A stretch of DNA of 64,000 nt from Virgibacillus doumboii (GCF_902806455.1 NZ_CADCWQ010000001.1:1922001-1986000), one strand, 5' to 3'. Positions 36,807 to 46,746 are shown, counted from the stretch's first letter. Numbers and translations are program-made. Notes: generated by a model not told the origin, from the sequence alone.

Positions 36807-38402
36807 TTAATCATCCGAAATCCAACTTCTAAGCAATTTGGCGAATTCTTCCGGTTTTTCTTTCGCCATTCTTTCCAATTGTTTTCTTCGAGCAGAAGAT
36901 TCAGTTTCTGGTTTATCACCAATTTCAGGCACTTCCACACCAGGCTCTGAAGGTACTGTTTCCTCCACTGCTTCCTCTTCTTCGGTTTTCCTGCTTCGGA
37001 ACAGTATAATTATCAGTACTATGATGATTGCCAGTAAGATACCACCGGTAATATACATCCATAATGGAATTACTGGTGTAGTCGGTTGCGGTGAATTTAT
37101 ACTCTCACTGAATTCCTGGAACACAATAGAAATCTTTTCTTCAGGCTGGACTTCTCCATACTCACCATTAATTGAAGTGCTGACAATGGAATTTAATATC
37201 GATGAAATCCCGTTCGTCACAGTTTCCTGCTCCTGTGCTGTTAAATATTGAACTTCACCATTTTCTTTCCCTTTTATTTCATCAACCGCTACCTGTATAC
37301 CCAAATCACGGATCTTATAAGGGCTTTCAACTATCTCTTTGCGAATGCGGTTGTACTCATTGTTAACCGTTTCTTTAGATAACTCGTATTCGCCATTATT
37401 ACCTTCTTCAGCAGCCTGATAGTTTGCGATGTCTTCATCACCAGTTCCTGTTGTTCCTCCAACCGGCGGATTCCCTTCATACGTTTCCTGAACTCTTTCT
37501 ATACTTACAGGAAGCCCTTCCATATTTTCAACATCTACCGGTTCAACAAGCTCTTCAACACGATTTTCCTGTGTGAAATCTACATCAGCTGTGACGGAAA
37601 CAATTACGTTGTCTCTTCCAACCATAGCTCCGAGCATCTGTTGTAATCTTCGCCGTATATTCTTTTCGATGTCCTGCTTAACATTTTGTTGATATGTATA
37701 TACATCCTGGTTAGCAGGTCCATTTTTGGAATCTTTATCATAGTATTCGAAATACTGGTTCATGATAGCGATATTTTCCGGAGGCAGATTAGGTACTGCC
37801 TTTGATACCAAATGATACAGGGAATTGATCTGATTCCCTTTAAATTCGTAACCTGGTTGCGTATTTATTACGATAGAAGCGCTTGCTTTTTGTGATGATT
37901 CACTGACAAAGACCGGCTCTTCAGGCATATTGATCATTACTTTTGCATCGTTAATACCTTCGACACCTTTCATTAAATTCGCCAGCTCTGTTTGCATCGC
38001 ATCCAGCTTTATCATGCTGAATTCATTATCAGTAATACCCCAGGAGGCATTCTCACTGAAAAACGAATAATCAATATTACCGCTGTTCGGTATTCCCTGT
38101 CCCGCAAGATCAACGAGCAATGCGTTCACATTACCTTCAGGCACAGTAATAGTTGTTCCGCCACTTTCCAGTTCATATGGGATTCCTCTTGCATCTAATT
38201 CAGCTTTTATTTGACCAACTTCCTGCAATGATAAATTATTGTATAGCGGTACAAATTTAGAATTAAACGAAAAAAGTAAAAGAGCCAGCATCAACACAAC
38301 AACCAGTGCTGCCGAACCGATAAATATACCTTTTTGGCTTTTTGTTCGCTTGGTCCAAAAAGATGAAGCCGTATCTTTAAATTTCATTAATTTTTCCTTC
38401 AT
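36807..38402 (-). CDS. fliF: Flagellar MS-ring protein FliF
   Basis: Base ring of the flagellar motor in the cytoplasmic membrane. 531 residues: membrane helix near residues 24-45 (GIFIGSAALVVVLMLALLLF), ring-building domains RBM1-3 (YNNLSLQEVGQIKAELDARG, VPEGNVNALLVDLAGQGIPN, VMINMPEEPVFVSESSQKAS), second helix near 445-468, and a short C-tail that binds FliG. I start at ATG 38402 (MKEKLMKFKD) after GGGGGAATAT; the upstream TTG at 38417 overlaps that ribosome site. Confidence 0.96.
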   Translation of the reverse strand: MKEKLMKFKDTASSFWTKRTKSQKGIFIGSAALVVVLMLALLLFSFNSKFVPLYNNLSLQEVGQIKAELDARGIPYELESGGTTITVPEGNVNALLVDLAGQGIPNSGNIDYSFFSENASWGITDNEFSMIKLDAMQTELANLMKGVEGINDAKVMINMPEEPVFVSESSQKASASIVINTQPGYEFKGNQINSLYHLVSKAVPNLPPENIAIMNQYFEYYDKDSKNGPANQDVYTYQQNVKQDIEKNIRRRLQQMLGAMVGRDNVIVSVTADVDFTQENRVEELVEPVDVENMEGLPVSIERVQETYEGNPPVGGTTGTGDEDIANYQAAEEGNNGEYELSKETVNNEYNRIRKEIVESPYKIRDLGIQVAVDEIKGKENGEVQYLTAQEQETVTNGISSILNSIVSTSINGEYGEVQPEEKISIVFQEFSESINSPQPTTPVIPLWMYITGGILLAIIIVLIIILFRSRKTEEEEAVEETVPSEPGVEVPEIGDKPETESSARRKQLERMAKEKPEEFAKLLRSWISDD

Positions 38403-38521
38403 ATATTCCCCCGCCAAATTCCAAATTCTATTTAAATGAAAAACTGTTGATTTTATAGTTCATCTTAGGACCAACCAGAAAACTTCTGAATATTATTTTC
38501 ATTTAAATAAAAGTAATGTTT

Positions 38522-38833
38522 TTATATTTGCATTCGCATAATTTGGTTATATGCATCAATGACTTTCTTTTGAATCTGGACAGAGGTTTCAAGCGTTATG
38601 CTAGCTTTCTGGGCTGTAATCATCACATCATGCAGATTATCAATTTGCCCTTTTGCCAATGCTTCTGTTTTCTTATCTGAAGCAACTTGGGCATCGTTGA
38701 CATGTTCAATTGCCGCTTTTAATGACTCTGCAAAATTATGTTGTGCTTCACCTGGTGTAGTTATGTTTGATGTTTTATTGATATCAGAATTGGGAATTAA
38801 GGGTTGTGAAACTCCACTAACCAAAGGATTCAT
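38522..38833 (-). CDS. fliE: Hook-basal body junction protein FliE
   Basis: Links the MS-ring to the rod; exported by the flagellar apparatus. About 103 residues. The C-terminal half has the family core: FAESLKAAIEHVNDAQVASD, ALAKGQIDNLHDVMITAQKA and IDAYNQIMRMQ at the very end. GGGGGAG precedes two in-frame ATGs (38839 and 38833); I choose the second for spacing. Lies between flgC and fliF. Confidence 0.92.
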   Translation of the reverse strand: MNPLVSGVSQPLIPNSDINKTSNITTPGEAQHNFAESLKAAIEHVNDAQVASDKKTEALAKGQIDNLHDVMITAQKASITLETSVQIQKKVIDAYNQIMRMQI

Positions 38834-38949
38834 AATCATTACTCCCCCTTTACTTTTATATTTCTATAAGCACTGAGTTTTCCATTACTACAATTCGTTT
38901 ACAGCATAATAATCCAGGTCCGTCTCAAACTTCCGGATGGCTGGTTCGT

Positions 38950-39408
38950 CTATCTTCCTATTTCCAACGCTTTTAACAGCATGTTTTTACTCGCATTCAA
39001 CGAAGTAATATTTGCTTCATACGAACGTGTTGCACTCATCAAATCCACCATTTCCTTTAATGGATCGACATTCGGCATTTCAACATATCCGGCTTCATTT
39101 GCATCCGGATGATTCGGGTTATATACCACTTTAAATGGCGACTCATCCTCAACAATTTCGGATACTTTCACTCCGCTTCCCTGGCTCGATGTCGAATTAG
39201 CACTAGCATTATGTAAAAAAGATTTAAAACTCTGTCCAGTCGGCTCCATAACAACCATCTTCCTTCGATATGGTTCGAATTCGCCATTTTCATTGATTGT
39301 AGCTCTAGTTGATTGTGCATTTGCGATGTTGGAAGAAACGACATCCATACGCAGCCTCTGAGCCGTTAACGCACTGGCACTCGTGTTTATGGCATTAAAT
39401 ATCGACAT
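38950..39408 (-). CDS. flgC: Flagellar basal-body rod protein FlgC
   Basis: Proximal rod subunit. 152 residues with the N-terminal rod signature INTSASALTAQRLRMDVVSS then NIANAQSTR. The middle has KMVVMEPTG and GVKVSEIVEDESPFKVVYNP; the C-terminal helix is MVDLMSATRSYEANITSLNA. Preceded by AGGGGAGGC at the end of flgB, 2 nt apart. Confidence 0.96.
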   Translation of the reverse strand: MSIFNAINTSASALTAQRLRMDVVSSNIANAQSTRATINENGEFEPYRRKMVVMEPTGQSFKSFLHNASANSTSSQGSGVKVSEIVEDESPFKVVYNPNHPDANEAGYVEMPNVDPLKEMVDLMSATRSYEANITSLNASKNMLLKALEIGR

Positions 39409-39410
39409 TT

Positions 39411-39809
39411 CTATCTGCCTCCCCTGATAACCGTTTGCAAACTACTAAATTTACCGTTAATCCGATCTACCAAACTTTGATAATATATTTGGTTTTTTGC
39501 CAAATCAGCCATTTCTTTGTCAATATCCACACTATTTCCATTATGATTATACATTGTGTTTTTCTGTGTAATTGTTTTGAAAGATGGCCCTGTACCAGAA
39601 TTATCAAAAGGTATATGTTTTGAATGCGTTCTCTTGGCTTCAAAGGAAGACGTCAATGCATCATTCAGGACATTCTTAAAAACGACATCTTTCGCCTTGT
39701 AATTCGGAGTGTCCACATTTGCAATATTATTTGAAATAGTCCGATTTTTAGCCGAAGCATAATCAAGCGATCCTTCAAGTGTTTTGAAGGTTCCTCCGAA
39801 AAATTCCAT
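39411..39809 (-). CDS. flgB: Flagellar basal-body rod protein FlgB
   Basis: Innermost rod subunit and first gene of the fla/che operon. 132 residues: LEGSLDYASAKNRTISNNIA then NVDTPNYKAKDVVFKNVL, and the C-terminal DIDKEMADLAKNQIYYQSLV with RINGKF. I start at ATG 39809 (MEFFGG) because AGGGGGAATCGTA lies just before it; the ATG at 39845 lies upstream of that site. A SigA-like promoter is 59 bp upstream. Confidence 0.95.
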   Translation of the reverse strand: MEFFGGTFKTLEGSLDYASAKNRTISNNIANVDTPNYKAKDVVFKNVLNDALTSSFEAKRTHSKHIPFDNSGTGPSFKTITQKNTMYNHNGNSVDIDKEMADLAKNQIYYQSLVDRINGKFSSLQTVIRGGR

Positions 39810-39867
39810 TACGATTCCCCCTAAACTTTTTAAAAGAACCGACATAAATTACATCACGTATACGAAT

Positions 39868-39896
39868 ATTGTAATTTATATGACAGGTAAAGTCTA
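39868..39896 (-). promoter_or_regulatory. SigA-type promoter of the fla/che operon
   Basis: On the minus strand TAGACT (39891-39896), 17-bp spacer, TACAAT (39868-39873). Match 4/6 and 5/6. Predicted transcription start about 50 nt before flgB. Confidence 0.6.
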
Positions 39897-40042
39897 TCAT
39901 ATTTCGACATTTTTCTTCTTGGGAAAAGTTTTTGGTTAAAAATATCCAGGACTTTTTACTCATTAAATATACTTTTTCTGACAAATTTAATACGAGATTG
40001 TAAATTTTTCAGTGCTTTATATCTGAAAAGTATCTTTTTAGG

Positions 40043-40057
40043 ATCTTTCTGAAAAGG
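40043..40057 (+). promoter_or_regulatory. CodY-box-like site upstream of flgB
   Basis: ATCTTTCTGAAAAGG matches 11 of 15 positions of the CodY consensus AATTTTCWGAAAATT. A weaker CTGAAAAG half-site lies 20 bp away. Direct CodY repression of the fla/che operon is known in B. subtilis; this specific site is only a candidate. Confidence 0.25.
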
Positions 40058-40170
40058 TTGCTGCTATCAACCCACAACTGGAAATTCACTTCGCTATCCG
40101 CGAGATTTGTCTTCTGTATCAACCAGCTTCCTTATAAAAATTTTAAGGTTAACTAAGCTATAACTTCACT

Positions 40171-40203
40171 AAAAAAACGGCTATCCCTCGATAGCCGTTT
40201 TAT
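40171..40203 (-). terminator. Terminator between codY and flgB
   Basis: Perfect 10-bp stem (AACGGCTATC at 40176 with GATAGCCGTT at 40190), 4-nt loop, then TTTTTTT on the minus strand. It follows the codY stop by 14 nt and isolates the xerC-codY operon from fla/che. Confidence 0.9.
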
Positions 40204-40217
40204 AATTCATTATTTAT

Positions 40218-40997
40218 TTATCTGGTACGAAGTTTTTCAAGTTCCACCAGGAATTTATCATTTAATACTTTAATGTAAGTACCTTTCATACCGAGTGAGC
40301 GGGATTCGATAACACCGGCACTTTCCAGCTTTCTTAAAGCATTTACAATTACAGATCTGGTAATTCCTACTCTGTCTGCAATTTTGCTGGCTACAAGCAA
40401 CCCTTCATTACCATTTAATTCTTCAAAAATGTGATCGATTGCTTCAAGTTCACTGTAGGACAGTGAGCTGATCGCCATTTGCACAACAGCCTTACTTCTT
40501 GCTTCCAATTCAATTTCTTCCGTTTTCTCGTGAAGAATTTCCATACCAACGACCGTAGATCCATATTCTGCAAGCAACAGGTCGTCATCACTAAAACTAT
40601 CTGAAAGTCTGCTCAACACCAATGTTCCCAAACGCTCACCACCACCGATAATTGGAACAATAGTGGTAAGACCATTTTTAAACAACTCACGATTTTCTAC
40701 CGGGAATGCTGTATACGGACTGTCAATGTCCAGGTTTGCTGTTGTTTCATGAATATTGAACAACCCTTGTGTATACTCTTCCGGGAATTGCCGTTCTTCC
40801 AGCATGGATTTCATGCGATCATTTTCAATTTCCTGATTAATCGCAAATCCAAGTAATTTACCACGTCTGCTGAGGATGAAGATATTTCCCTTTATCACAT
40901 CTCTTAAAGATGCAGACATTTCATTAAAGTTTACTGATTTTCCTGTTGCTTTTTGCAGCATTGCATTAATTTTTCTTGCACGATCTAATAGTTCCAT
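40218..40997 (-). CDS. codY: GTP- and branched-chain-amino-acid-sensing repressor CodY
   Basis: Global regulator that represses stationary-phase and motility genes when isoleucine/valine and GTP are plentiful. 259 residues: GAF-type sensor domain (1-155) beginning [15 protein letters not shown] and containing [20 protein letters not shown], then a winged helix-turn-helix with [20 protein letters not shown] and [21 protein letters not shown] start at ATG 40997: GGAGGATCATT precedes it, and the upstream ATG at 41015 lies before that ribosome site. Confidence 0.97.
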   Translation of the reverse strand: MELLDRARKINAMLQKATGKSVNFNEMSASLRDVIKGNIFILSRRGKLLGFAINQEIENDRMKSMLEERQFPEEYTQGLFNIHETTANLDIDSPYTAFPVENRELFKNGLTTIVPIIGGGERLGTLVLSRLSDSFSDDDLLLAEYGSTVVGMEILHEKTEEIELEARSKAVVQMAISSLSYSELEAIDHIFEELNGNEGLLVASKIADRVGITRSVIVNALRKLESAGVIESRSLGMKGTYIKVLNDKFLVELEKLRTR

Positions 40998-41024
40998 AAT
41001 GATCCTCCATTTCATTAATTCATT

Positions 41025-42419
41025 TTATAGAATAAATTGACTTAAGTCTTTGTTTTTTGTGATGTCACTCAATTTTTTATTGACATAATCATCAGTTATT
41101 TCAACAGTTTCCAAATTAATATCCGGTGCTTCAAAGGATAAATCCTCCAAAAGTTTTTCTAAAATAGTGTGAAGTCTTCTTGCACCAATATTATCTGTTT
41201 CCTGATTAACCTGATAGGCAATTTCTGCCAGTCTATTTACAGCATCGTCTGTAAAAACAAGATTTATACCTTCTGCTTTAAGTAATGCTGTATATTGCTT
41301 TAATAGAGCATTTGATGGTTCCTTTAAAATTAGCTTGAAATCATCTACAGATAACTTTTCCAGTTCTACTCTGATAGGAAACCTTCCTTGCAGTTCAGGA
41401 ATTAAATCTGAAGGTTTTGCCATATGGAATGCTCCTGCTGCAATGAAAAGCATATGATCTGTTTTAACTGGTCCGTGTTTTGTTACAACAGTGGAACCTT
41501 CAACAATTGGTAAAATGTCGCGCTGTACCCCTTCACGTGATACATTTGCGGAATTTTCCTGTTTACCGGCGACTTTATCAATTTCGTCAATAAATAACAT
41601 TCCCGATTGTTCCGCCCGTTCGATAGCTTCCTGGGCTGCTTCTTCCATGTCCACGAGCTTAGTGGCCTCTTGTTGTGTTAGTACTTTTCTTGCTTCAGAA
41701 ACAGGAAGTTTACGCTTTTTCTTTTTCTTAGGCATGAACTGTCCTAAGGCATCCTGCATGTTCATCCCCATTTGCTCCATTCCCGAACCTTGCAGCATAT
41801 CAAACATTGATGGCGGAAGTTCCTCGAGTTCTACCGTTACAAGGTGGTCCTCCAATTCGCCCATAGCCAGCTGATGTTCCACCCGCTTACGTTTATTTCT
41901 GATTTCTTCATCTCCAGGCGCCGAATGTTCATCTTCATTACTGTCTTCCTGGGCCGAGAACAACATTTCAAATGGATTTTTCATGCTGTTTTGTTTTTTG
42001 ACCTGTGGAACGAGTAATTGAACAAGTTTTTTATTAGCTTCTTTTTCCGCCCTGTCCATCACTTCGTTCATTTTTTCTTCTTTTACCATACGTAAAGACA
42101 TTTCAACCAGGTCACGGACCATTGATTCTACATCACGTCCGACATACCCGACTTCTGTAAATTTGGTTGCTTCCACCTTTACAAATGGTGCACCAACCAT
42201 TTTGGCAAGTCGCCGGGCTATCTCAGTTTTACCGACGCCGGTCGGACCGATCATTAAGATGTTTTTTGGAACGATTTCGTCTTTTATTGTCTCTTCCAGT
42301 TTTATGCGACGGTACCGGTTACGTAATGCTACAGCAACCGATTTCTTAGCTTTGTTCTGACCTATTATATACTGATCTAACTGCCCCACAATTTGTTTTG
42401 GAGTATAATCAATGCTCAT
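41025..42419 (-). CDS. hslU: HslU (ClpY) ATPase subunit of HslUV protease
   Basis: AAA+ unfoldase that feeds substrates to HslV. 464 residues with Walker A GPTGVGKT at 58-65, the variable I-domain (~110-245, including the basic [17 protein letters not shown]), Walker [14 protein letters not shown], and a C-terminal sensor domain with [16 protein letters not shown]. The best ribosome site (AAGGAGG) lies 12 nt before this ATG and is ideally spaced for a 5-codon ORF that overlaps the hslU start out of frame. Confidence 0.96.
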   Translation of the reverse strand: MSIDYTPKQIVGQLDQYIIGQNKAKKSVAVALRNRYRRIKLEETIKDEIVPKNILMIGPTGVGKTEIARRLAKMVGAPFVKVEATKFTEVGYVGRDVESMVRDLVEMSLRMVKEEKMNEVMDRAEKEANKKLVQLLVPQVKKQNSMKNPFEMLFSAQEDSNEDEHSAPGDEEIRNKRKRVEHQLAMGELEDHLVTVELEELPPSMFDMLQGSGMEQMGMNMQDALGQFMPKKKKKRKLPVSEARKVLTQQEATKLVDMEEAAQEAIERAEQSGMLFIDEIDKVAGKQENSANVSREGVQRDILPIVEGSTVVTKHGPVKTDHMLFIAAGAFHMAKPSDLIPELQGRFPIRVELEKLSVDDFKLILKEPSNALLKQYTALLKAEGINLVFTDDAVNRLAEIAYQVNQETDNIGARRLHTILEKLLEDLSFEAPDINLETVEITDDYVNKKLSDITKNKDLSQFIL

Positions 42420-42439
42420 TATTCATGAAGGCCTCCTTA

Positions 42440-42985
42440 TTAATCAAGTACCTCTAACGTTATTTGGTCATTCGTGTAGACGCATATTTCCCCCGCTACT
42501 TCCAAAGCTGCACGTGCAATTTCTTTTGCTGTCAAGTCTTTTGAATATCTCACTAAAGCCCTTCCGGCACTCAATGCATAGTTTCCACCAGAACCTATTG
42601 CAAGAATTCCATCATCAGGCTCAATAACCTCTCCTGTACCCGATACCAGAAATGTATTTTCCTTGTTCATAACAATGAGCATTGCCTCCAGCTTGCGAAG
42701 AACCTTATCACTGCGCCACTCTTTTGCCAATTCCACAGATGCTCGGGTAAGGTTGCCGTCGTATGCCTCAAGTTTTCCTTCAAATTTTTCAAATAAAGTA
42801 AAGGCATCTGCAACAGACCCGGCAAAACCTGCTAAAACTTTCCCGTTAAATAATGTACGAACTTTTTTTGCTTTATGCTTCATAACTACAGCATTTCCCA
42901 GTGTAACCTGACCGTCTCCACTCATTGCACATTGACCGTTATGCTTGATAGCAAAAATTGTTGTAGCATGGATTTCACTTGACAC
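42440..42985 (-). CDS. hslV: HslV (ClpQ/CodW) peptidase subunit
   Basis: Proteasome-like peptidase. 181 residues. The active-site region is [18 protein letters not shown]; Bacillus ClpQ keeps a short Ser-rich extension before TT, using an N-terminal Ser as nucleophile instead of Thr. [20 protein letters not shown] and [18 protein letters not shown] confirm the family. Starts at GTG 42985 after GAGGTGATG. xerC ends 14 nt upstream. Confidence 0.95.
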   Translation of the reverse strand: MSSEIHATTIFAIKHNGQCAMSGDGQVTLGNAVVMKHKAKKVRTLFNGKVLAGFAGSVADAFTLFEKFEGKLEAYDGNLTRASVELAKEWRSDKVLRKLEAMLIVMNKENTFLVSGTGEVIEPDDGILAIGSGGNYALSAGRALVRYSKDLTAKEIARAALEVAGEICVYTNDQITLEVLD

Positions 42986-42999
42986 TAATCATCACCTCT

Positions 43000-43920
43000 T
43001 CAATCGGAATATTTATCATTCGCTCTTGGATGACTGTTCATATACACGTTTCGCAAGCGATCTTTTGTCACATGTGTATAAATTTGTGTTGATGATAAAT
43101 TTTCATGCCCCAATAACTCTTGCACTGTACGCAAATCAGCACCTTCATTTAACATATGTGTCGCGAATGTATGACGTAATTTATGTGGATGTACATGTAC
43201 GGTTAAGGCAGCCTTTTCGACTATTTTTTCGAGTACCAACCGCAATCCCCTTGTAGTCAACGGATTTCCCCTGGCATTAAGAAAGACTGAATTTGCCTGA
43301 GTCTTTGCTTTTTCTAAAAGTATCTTCCTTCCATCATTTATGTAGGTTTCCAATGCTAATTCCGCAAAACGACCGAATGGAATATACCGCTCTTTTCTTC
43401 CTTTACCTTTAATAAACATCGTGCCGATAGTAAAATCAATGTCATCCAAAACCATTCCCTGGCATTCACTAACGCGAATTCCTGTTGCATATAGTGTTTC
43501 AATTATTGCCTGATTTCTCTGTCCAATTGGATCTGATAAGTCATTGACTTCGAACAGTTTTTCCAATTCTTCCATGTAAAGAAACCCAGGAATAGGCTTA
43601 TCGGCTTTGGGAAGCTTCACCTGGATAAACGGATTTCCGGATACTTGATTATCCCGTTCCAAAAATTTATAGAAGCTTCTAAGGCTGGAAATTTTCCTGG
43701 ATACAGATCTTCTGCTTAACTTTTGGTCATACAATACAGTCAAAAACAAGCGAATTACCTGATAATCAACCTCCTGCAGACTTTTAATCCCTTCCTGATT
43801 TAAAAAAGTGAAAAATGTTTCCAGATCATTCATGTAGTATTCAATGGTATATTGCGAAGCGTTTTTTTCTATTTGTAAATACTCGATAAACGCTTCACTG
43901 GACTTTGTAAAATGGTTCAA
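43000..43920 (-). CDS. xerC: Tyrosine recombinase XerC (CodV)
   Basis: Resolves chromosome dimers at dif with XerD. 306 residues: N-terminal SAM-like DNA-binding domain (FIEYLQIEKNASQYTIEYYM) and C-terminal catalytic domain with Arg in LYATGIRVSE, HPHKLRHTFATHMLNEGADL with the HxxR pair, LLGHENLSSTQIYTHV with the final His and nucleophile Tyr. First gene of the operon with hslV-hslU-codY. Starts at TTG 43920 after GAGGTGGAAAA. Confidence 0.95.
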   Translation of the reverse strand: MNHFTKSSEAFIEYLQIEKNASQYTIEYYMNDLETFFTFLNQEGIKSLQEVDYQVIRLFLTVLYDQKLSRRSVSRKISSLRSFYKFLERDNQVSGNPFIQVKLPKADKPIPGFLYMEELEKLFEVNDLSDPIGQRNQAIIETLYATGIRVSECQGMVLDDIDFTIGTMFIKGKGRKERYIPFGRFAELALETYINDGRKILLEKAKTQANSVFLNARGNPLTTRGLRLVLEKIVEKAALTVHVHPHKLRHTFATHMLNEGADLRTVQELLGHENLSSTQIYTHVTKDRLRNVYMNSHPRANDKYSD

Positions 43921-43949
43921 TTTTCCACCTCGCCTAAAACAGCGAATAA

Positions 43950-43978
43950 ATCATATCACATAATAAATCGCAAAGCAA
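43950..43978 (-). promoter_or_regulatory. Promoter 1 of the xerC-codY operon
   Basis: On the minus strand TTGCTT (43973-43978), 17-bp spacer ending in TG-n, TATGAT (43950-43955). An extended -10 type SigA promoter, about 30 bp before the xerC start. Confidence 0.6.
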
Positions 43979-43991
43979 TAAACTTAACTAA

Positions 43992-44020
43992 ATTGTATCA
44001 AAATTCTGAATTAAACACAA
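43992..44020 (-). promoter_or_regulatory. Promoter 2 of the xerC-codY operon
   Basis: On the minus strand TTGTGT (44015-44020), 17-bp spacer ending in TG-n, TACAAT (43992-43997). Also of extended -10 type; in tandem with promoter 1. Confidence 0.55.
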
Positions 44021-44030
44021 TAAATTACAT

Positions 44031-44065
44031 AAAAAGGTTATCCTTAAGCTTTTTTCAGGATAACC
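44031..44065 (-). terminator. Terminator after the small gene at 44180
   Basis: Perfect 9-bp stem (GGTTATCCT at 44036 with AGGATAACC at 44057), 12-nt loop, then TTTTT on the minus strand. It separates the small gene from the xerC promoters. Confidence 0.85.
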
Positions 44066-44179
44066 AGTAACTGTCAAGTGAATTACCTTACCAATGCGTA
44101 ATTATATCTTTTTCATTCTCAATAGTCAATGAACAAGAATTGAATTATCAAAAAAGTTTTATTCATCTGTGAACGACTA

Positions 44180-44494
44180 CTACTTGAACAATCCTATTTC
44201 ACTGATTTTCCTTTTTGTTTCACTCGTGCCCAATTCAAATAAACGGCGATAAATTGTTATCAGATGACCATCATATTGGTTTCTCTTTTCATCAGCACTC
44301 AATTCATCGAATGGTTTAACCAAATGCTTAATTGCTTTTCGACCATCCTTGTTTTTTGCTGCAAATAACTCTTTAATCTCTTCGACTTCATCCGGAGTTG
44401 CTTTGATTTCGTATTCGATTCCACGATCAGGCATTGAAGTTTCCTGTATGTCCTGTTTATCTACTGCAACAAAATAGCTTTTACTTTCTGCCAT
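44180..44494 (-). CDS. Small conserved-looking protein of unknown function
   Basis: 104 residues, no signal or membrane segment, acidic and mostly helical. Begins MAESKSYFVAVDKQDIQETS; further segments are YEIKATPDEVEEIKELFAAK and DGHLITIYRRLFELGTSETK. I do not recognise the family. The ATG at 44494 is preceded by GGAGGAGGTATTCGAT, while in-frame ATGs upstream overlap that site. It has a terminator on either side (44535-44566 and 44031-44065). It occupies the topA-xerC interval where trmFO (gid) sits in B. subtilis, but at 104 residues it is unrelated to that ~435-residue enzyme. Confidence 0.75.
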   Translation of the reverse strand: MAESKSYFVAVDKQDIQETSMPDRGIEYEIKATPDEVEEIKELFAAKNKDGRKAIKHLVKPFDELSADEKRNQYDGHLITIYRRLFELGTSETKRKISEIGLFK

Positions 44495-44534
44495 ATCGAA
44501 TACCTCCTCCATTTTGTCCATTCCCCAATTTCAC

Positions 44535-44566
44535 AAAAAGAAAACTACCCGCGTATGGCGAGTAGT
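44535..44566 (-). terminator. Terminator after topA
   Basis: 9-bp stem with one G-U pair (ACTACTCGC and GCGGGTAGT on the minus strand), 5-nt loop, followed by TTTTCTTTTTG. It begins directly at the topA stop codon. Confidence 0.8.
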
Positions 44567-46644
44567 CAGTTTTGTGCACTTTCTTTATAGTCACAGTTTG
44601 TACATTGAATGCGTGTTTCTTTTTTAGTTTTCTTTTCCACCAGCATAGATTCACATTTTGGACATGGTCTTGAAATTGGTTTATCCCATGAAACAAAATC
44701 ACAATCCGGAAAACGGTCACATCCATAAAACGTTCTTCGTTTTTTTGATTTTCGTTCAACAACGTTTCCTTCTTTACACTTCGGACATTTGACACCAATC
44801 TCTTTTAAGATCGGTTTTGTATTTCGGCATTCCGGAAAGTTTGAGCATGCCAAAAACTTTCCATACCTGCCCATTTTATATACCATTTCATGCCCGCAAT
44901 TCTCACAATCTATGCCTGCCGGTTCATCCCTGACTTCAATTTTTTCCATTTCCTGTTCCGCTTTTTCGAGCCGTTTTCGGAAATCCGGATAAAATTCATT
45001 AAGTACTTCTATCCACTCAGTTTTCCCTTCCTCAATAGCGTCAAGATCTTCTTCCATTTTCACAGTAAATTCAACGTTGATTATTTCCGGGAAGAACTCT
45101 TCAAGTGTATCTGTTACAATTCCACCTAACTCAGTTGGTACAAAGCGTTTATTATCGATACTGACATAACCCCGGCGCTGAATAGTGTCCAAGGTAGGAG
45201 CATATGTTGATGGACGACCAATTCCTTGCTCTTCCAGTGTTCGAACTAGTCGCGCTTCCGTATATCTTGGCGGCGGCTGTGTAAAGTGCTGATTAGGTGT
45301 AATATCACTTGCCTCCACAGTCATTCCCTCTTTTATATCAGGCAGGAATTTGTTTTCGGTCTTTTTCTTATCGTCAGAACTCTCCACGTACACCTTCATA
45401 AATCCTTTAAATTTAATTTTAGACCCTGTAGCGCGAAATTCAACCCCGTTATTCAGAAGGTGTACTGTCATGGTATCCATTACTGCAGGCGCCATTTGAC
45501 TTGCCAGAAAACGTTCCCAAATCAGTTTGTATAAACGGTACTGATCTCTGGACAAAATTGCCTTCAATGACTTCGGATCACGCAGCGCCGATGTAGGTCT
45601 GACCGCTTCGTGTGCATCCTGTGCACCTTGCTGTTGTTTACCTTTTTTGAAAAACCCGAGATACTCTTTACCAAACTGTTCTTCAATATATCCTTTTGCT
45701 TCCTGTTTGGCTGTATCGGAAATCCGCGTTGAATCCGTACGCATATACGTAATTAAACCGGTTATACCACCGGATTTTTTTCCAAGATCAATACCTTCGT
45801 ATAATTGCTGGGCAACCATCATCGTCTTCTTGGCACGGAAGTTCAGTTTACGAGCTGCTTCCTGTTGTAATGACGATGTTGTAAAAGGTTTTGCCGGATT
45901 TCGTTTGCGCTCACGTTTATTTACTTTGTCAACAGTGAATTTCTTACCATCCATTTTACCTAATATGGATTTAACGTCCTGTTCTTTCTTTAACTCATGT
46001 TTCTTACCGTCAATTCCATAAAAGGAACCTTCAAATTGATCCTTATCTTTTACAAAGTTAGCTTCGATAGACCAATATTCTTCCGGTTTAAAATTCTCAA
46101 TTTCTTTTTCCCGGTCAATAATCATTTTTACCGCAACCGATTGTACCCGACCGGCACTCAAGCCTTTTTTAATTTTTTTCCAAAGCAAGGGGCTGATTTT
46201 ATAACCGACGAGACGGTCTAAAATTCTCCTTGCCTGCTGGGCATCGACCAGGTCCTCATCAATCGAGCGCGGACTTTTAAATGAATCTTTAATCGCATCT
46301 TTGGTAATTTCATTAAAAACAACGCGACACTTTGAGTCTTCATCTACATCCAGAACATGAGCTAGATGCCAGGCGATGGCTTCACCTTCTCTATCAGGGT
46401 CGGCAGCCAGATAAACTTTTTTGGCCTTTTTCGCTGCGGATTTTAATTCTTTAAGAACATCACCTTTACCGCGAATGGTAATATATTTTGGTTTAAACTC
46501 ATTATCTACATCTACACCCGTTTGACTTTTTGGTAAATCACGAACATGTCCCATGGATGCTTTTACTTTATATTTTTTTCCTAAATAACGTTCGATCGTT
46601 TTCGCTTTTGCAGGCGACTCCACGATCACGAGGTAATCTGACAT
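44566..46644 (-). CDS. topA: DNA topoisomerase I
   Basis: Relaxes negative supercoils. 692 residues: Toprim domain with [20 protein letters not shown] and [18 protein letters not shown]; catalytic Tyr in [12 protein letters not shown] near residue 308; then three C-terminal Cys4 zinc-finger repeats ([60 protein letters not shown]). I start at ATG 46644 ([11 protein letters not shown]) after GGGAGGAGAATAC. dprA is about 100 nt upstream. Confidence 0.97.
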   Translation of the reverse strand: MSDYLVIVESPAKAKTIERYLGKKYKVKASMGHVRDLPKSQTGVDVDNEFKPKYITIRGKGDVLKELKSAAKKAKKVYLAADPDREGEAIAWHLAHVLDVDEDSKCRVVFNEITKDAIKDSFKSPRSIDEDLVDAQQARRILDRLVGYKISPLLWKKIKKGLSAGRVQSVAVKMIIDREKEIENFKPEEYWSIEANFVKDKDQFEGSFYGIDGKKHELKKEQDVKSILGKMDGKKFTVDKVNKRERKRNPAKPFTTSSLQQEAARKLNFRAKKTMMVAQQLYEGIDLGKKSGGITGLITYMRTDSTRISDTAKQEAKGYIEEQFGKEYLGFFKKGKQQQGAQDAHEAVRPTSALRDPKSLKAILSRDQYRLYKLIWERFLASQMAPAVMDTMTVHLLNNGVEFRATGSKIKFKGFMKVYVESSDDKKKTENKFLPDIKEGMTVEASDITPNQHFTQPPPRYTEARLVRTLEEQGIGRPSTYAPTLDTIQRRGYVSIDNKRFVPTELGGIVTDTLEEFFPEIINVEFTVKMEEDLDAIEEGKTEWIEVLNEFYPDFRKRLEKAEQEMEKIEVRDEPAGIDCENCGHEMVYKMGRYGKFLACSNFPECRNTKPILKEIGVKCPKCKEGNVVERKSKKRRTFYGCDRFPDCDFVSWDKPISRPCPKCESMLVEKKTKKETRIQCTNCDYKESAQN

Positions 46645-46746
46645 GTATTCTCCTCCCAAAATGAGGTTACCATTATAAATTCGGAAATCTTCACTAATAT
46701 TAAATATTTACTACACTTTTGTCAAACATGTTAATATATTCTGTTT

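Larger units (their letters stand above)
39810..40170 (-). promoter_or_regulatory. Control region of the fla/che operon
   Basis: A+T-rich gap without genes between codY and flgB. It contains the promoter at 39868-39896 and, further upstream, two short CTGAAAAG blocks (40023-40030 and 40049-40056). I found no convincing SigD-type promoter. Confidence 0.5.

Noticed and set aside
44180-44494. Remnant of trmFO
   Set aside because: The frame is intact with its own ribosome site and shows no FAD-binding motif or TrmFO-like sequence.
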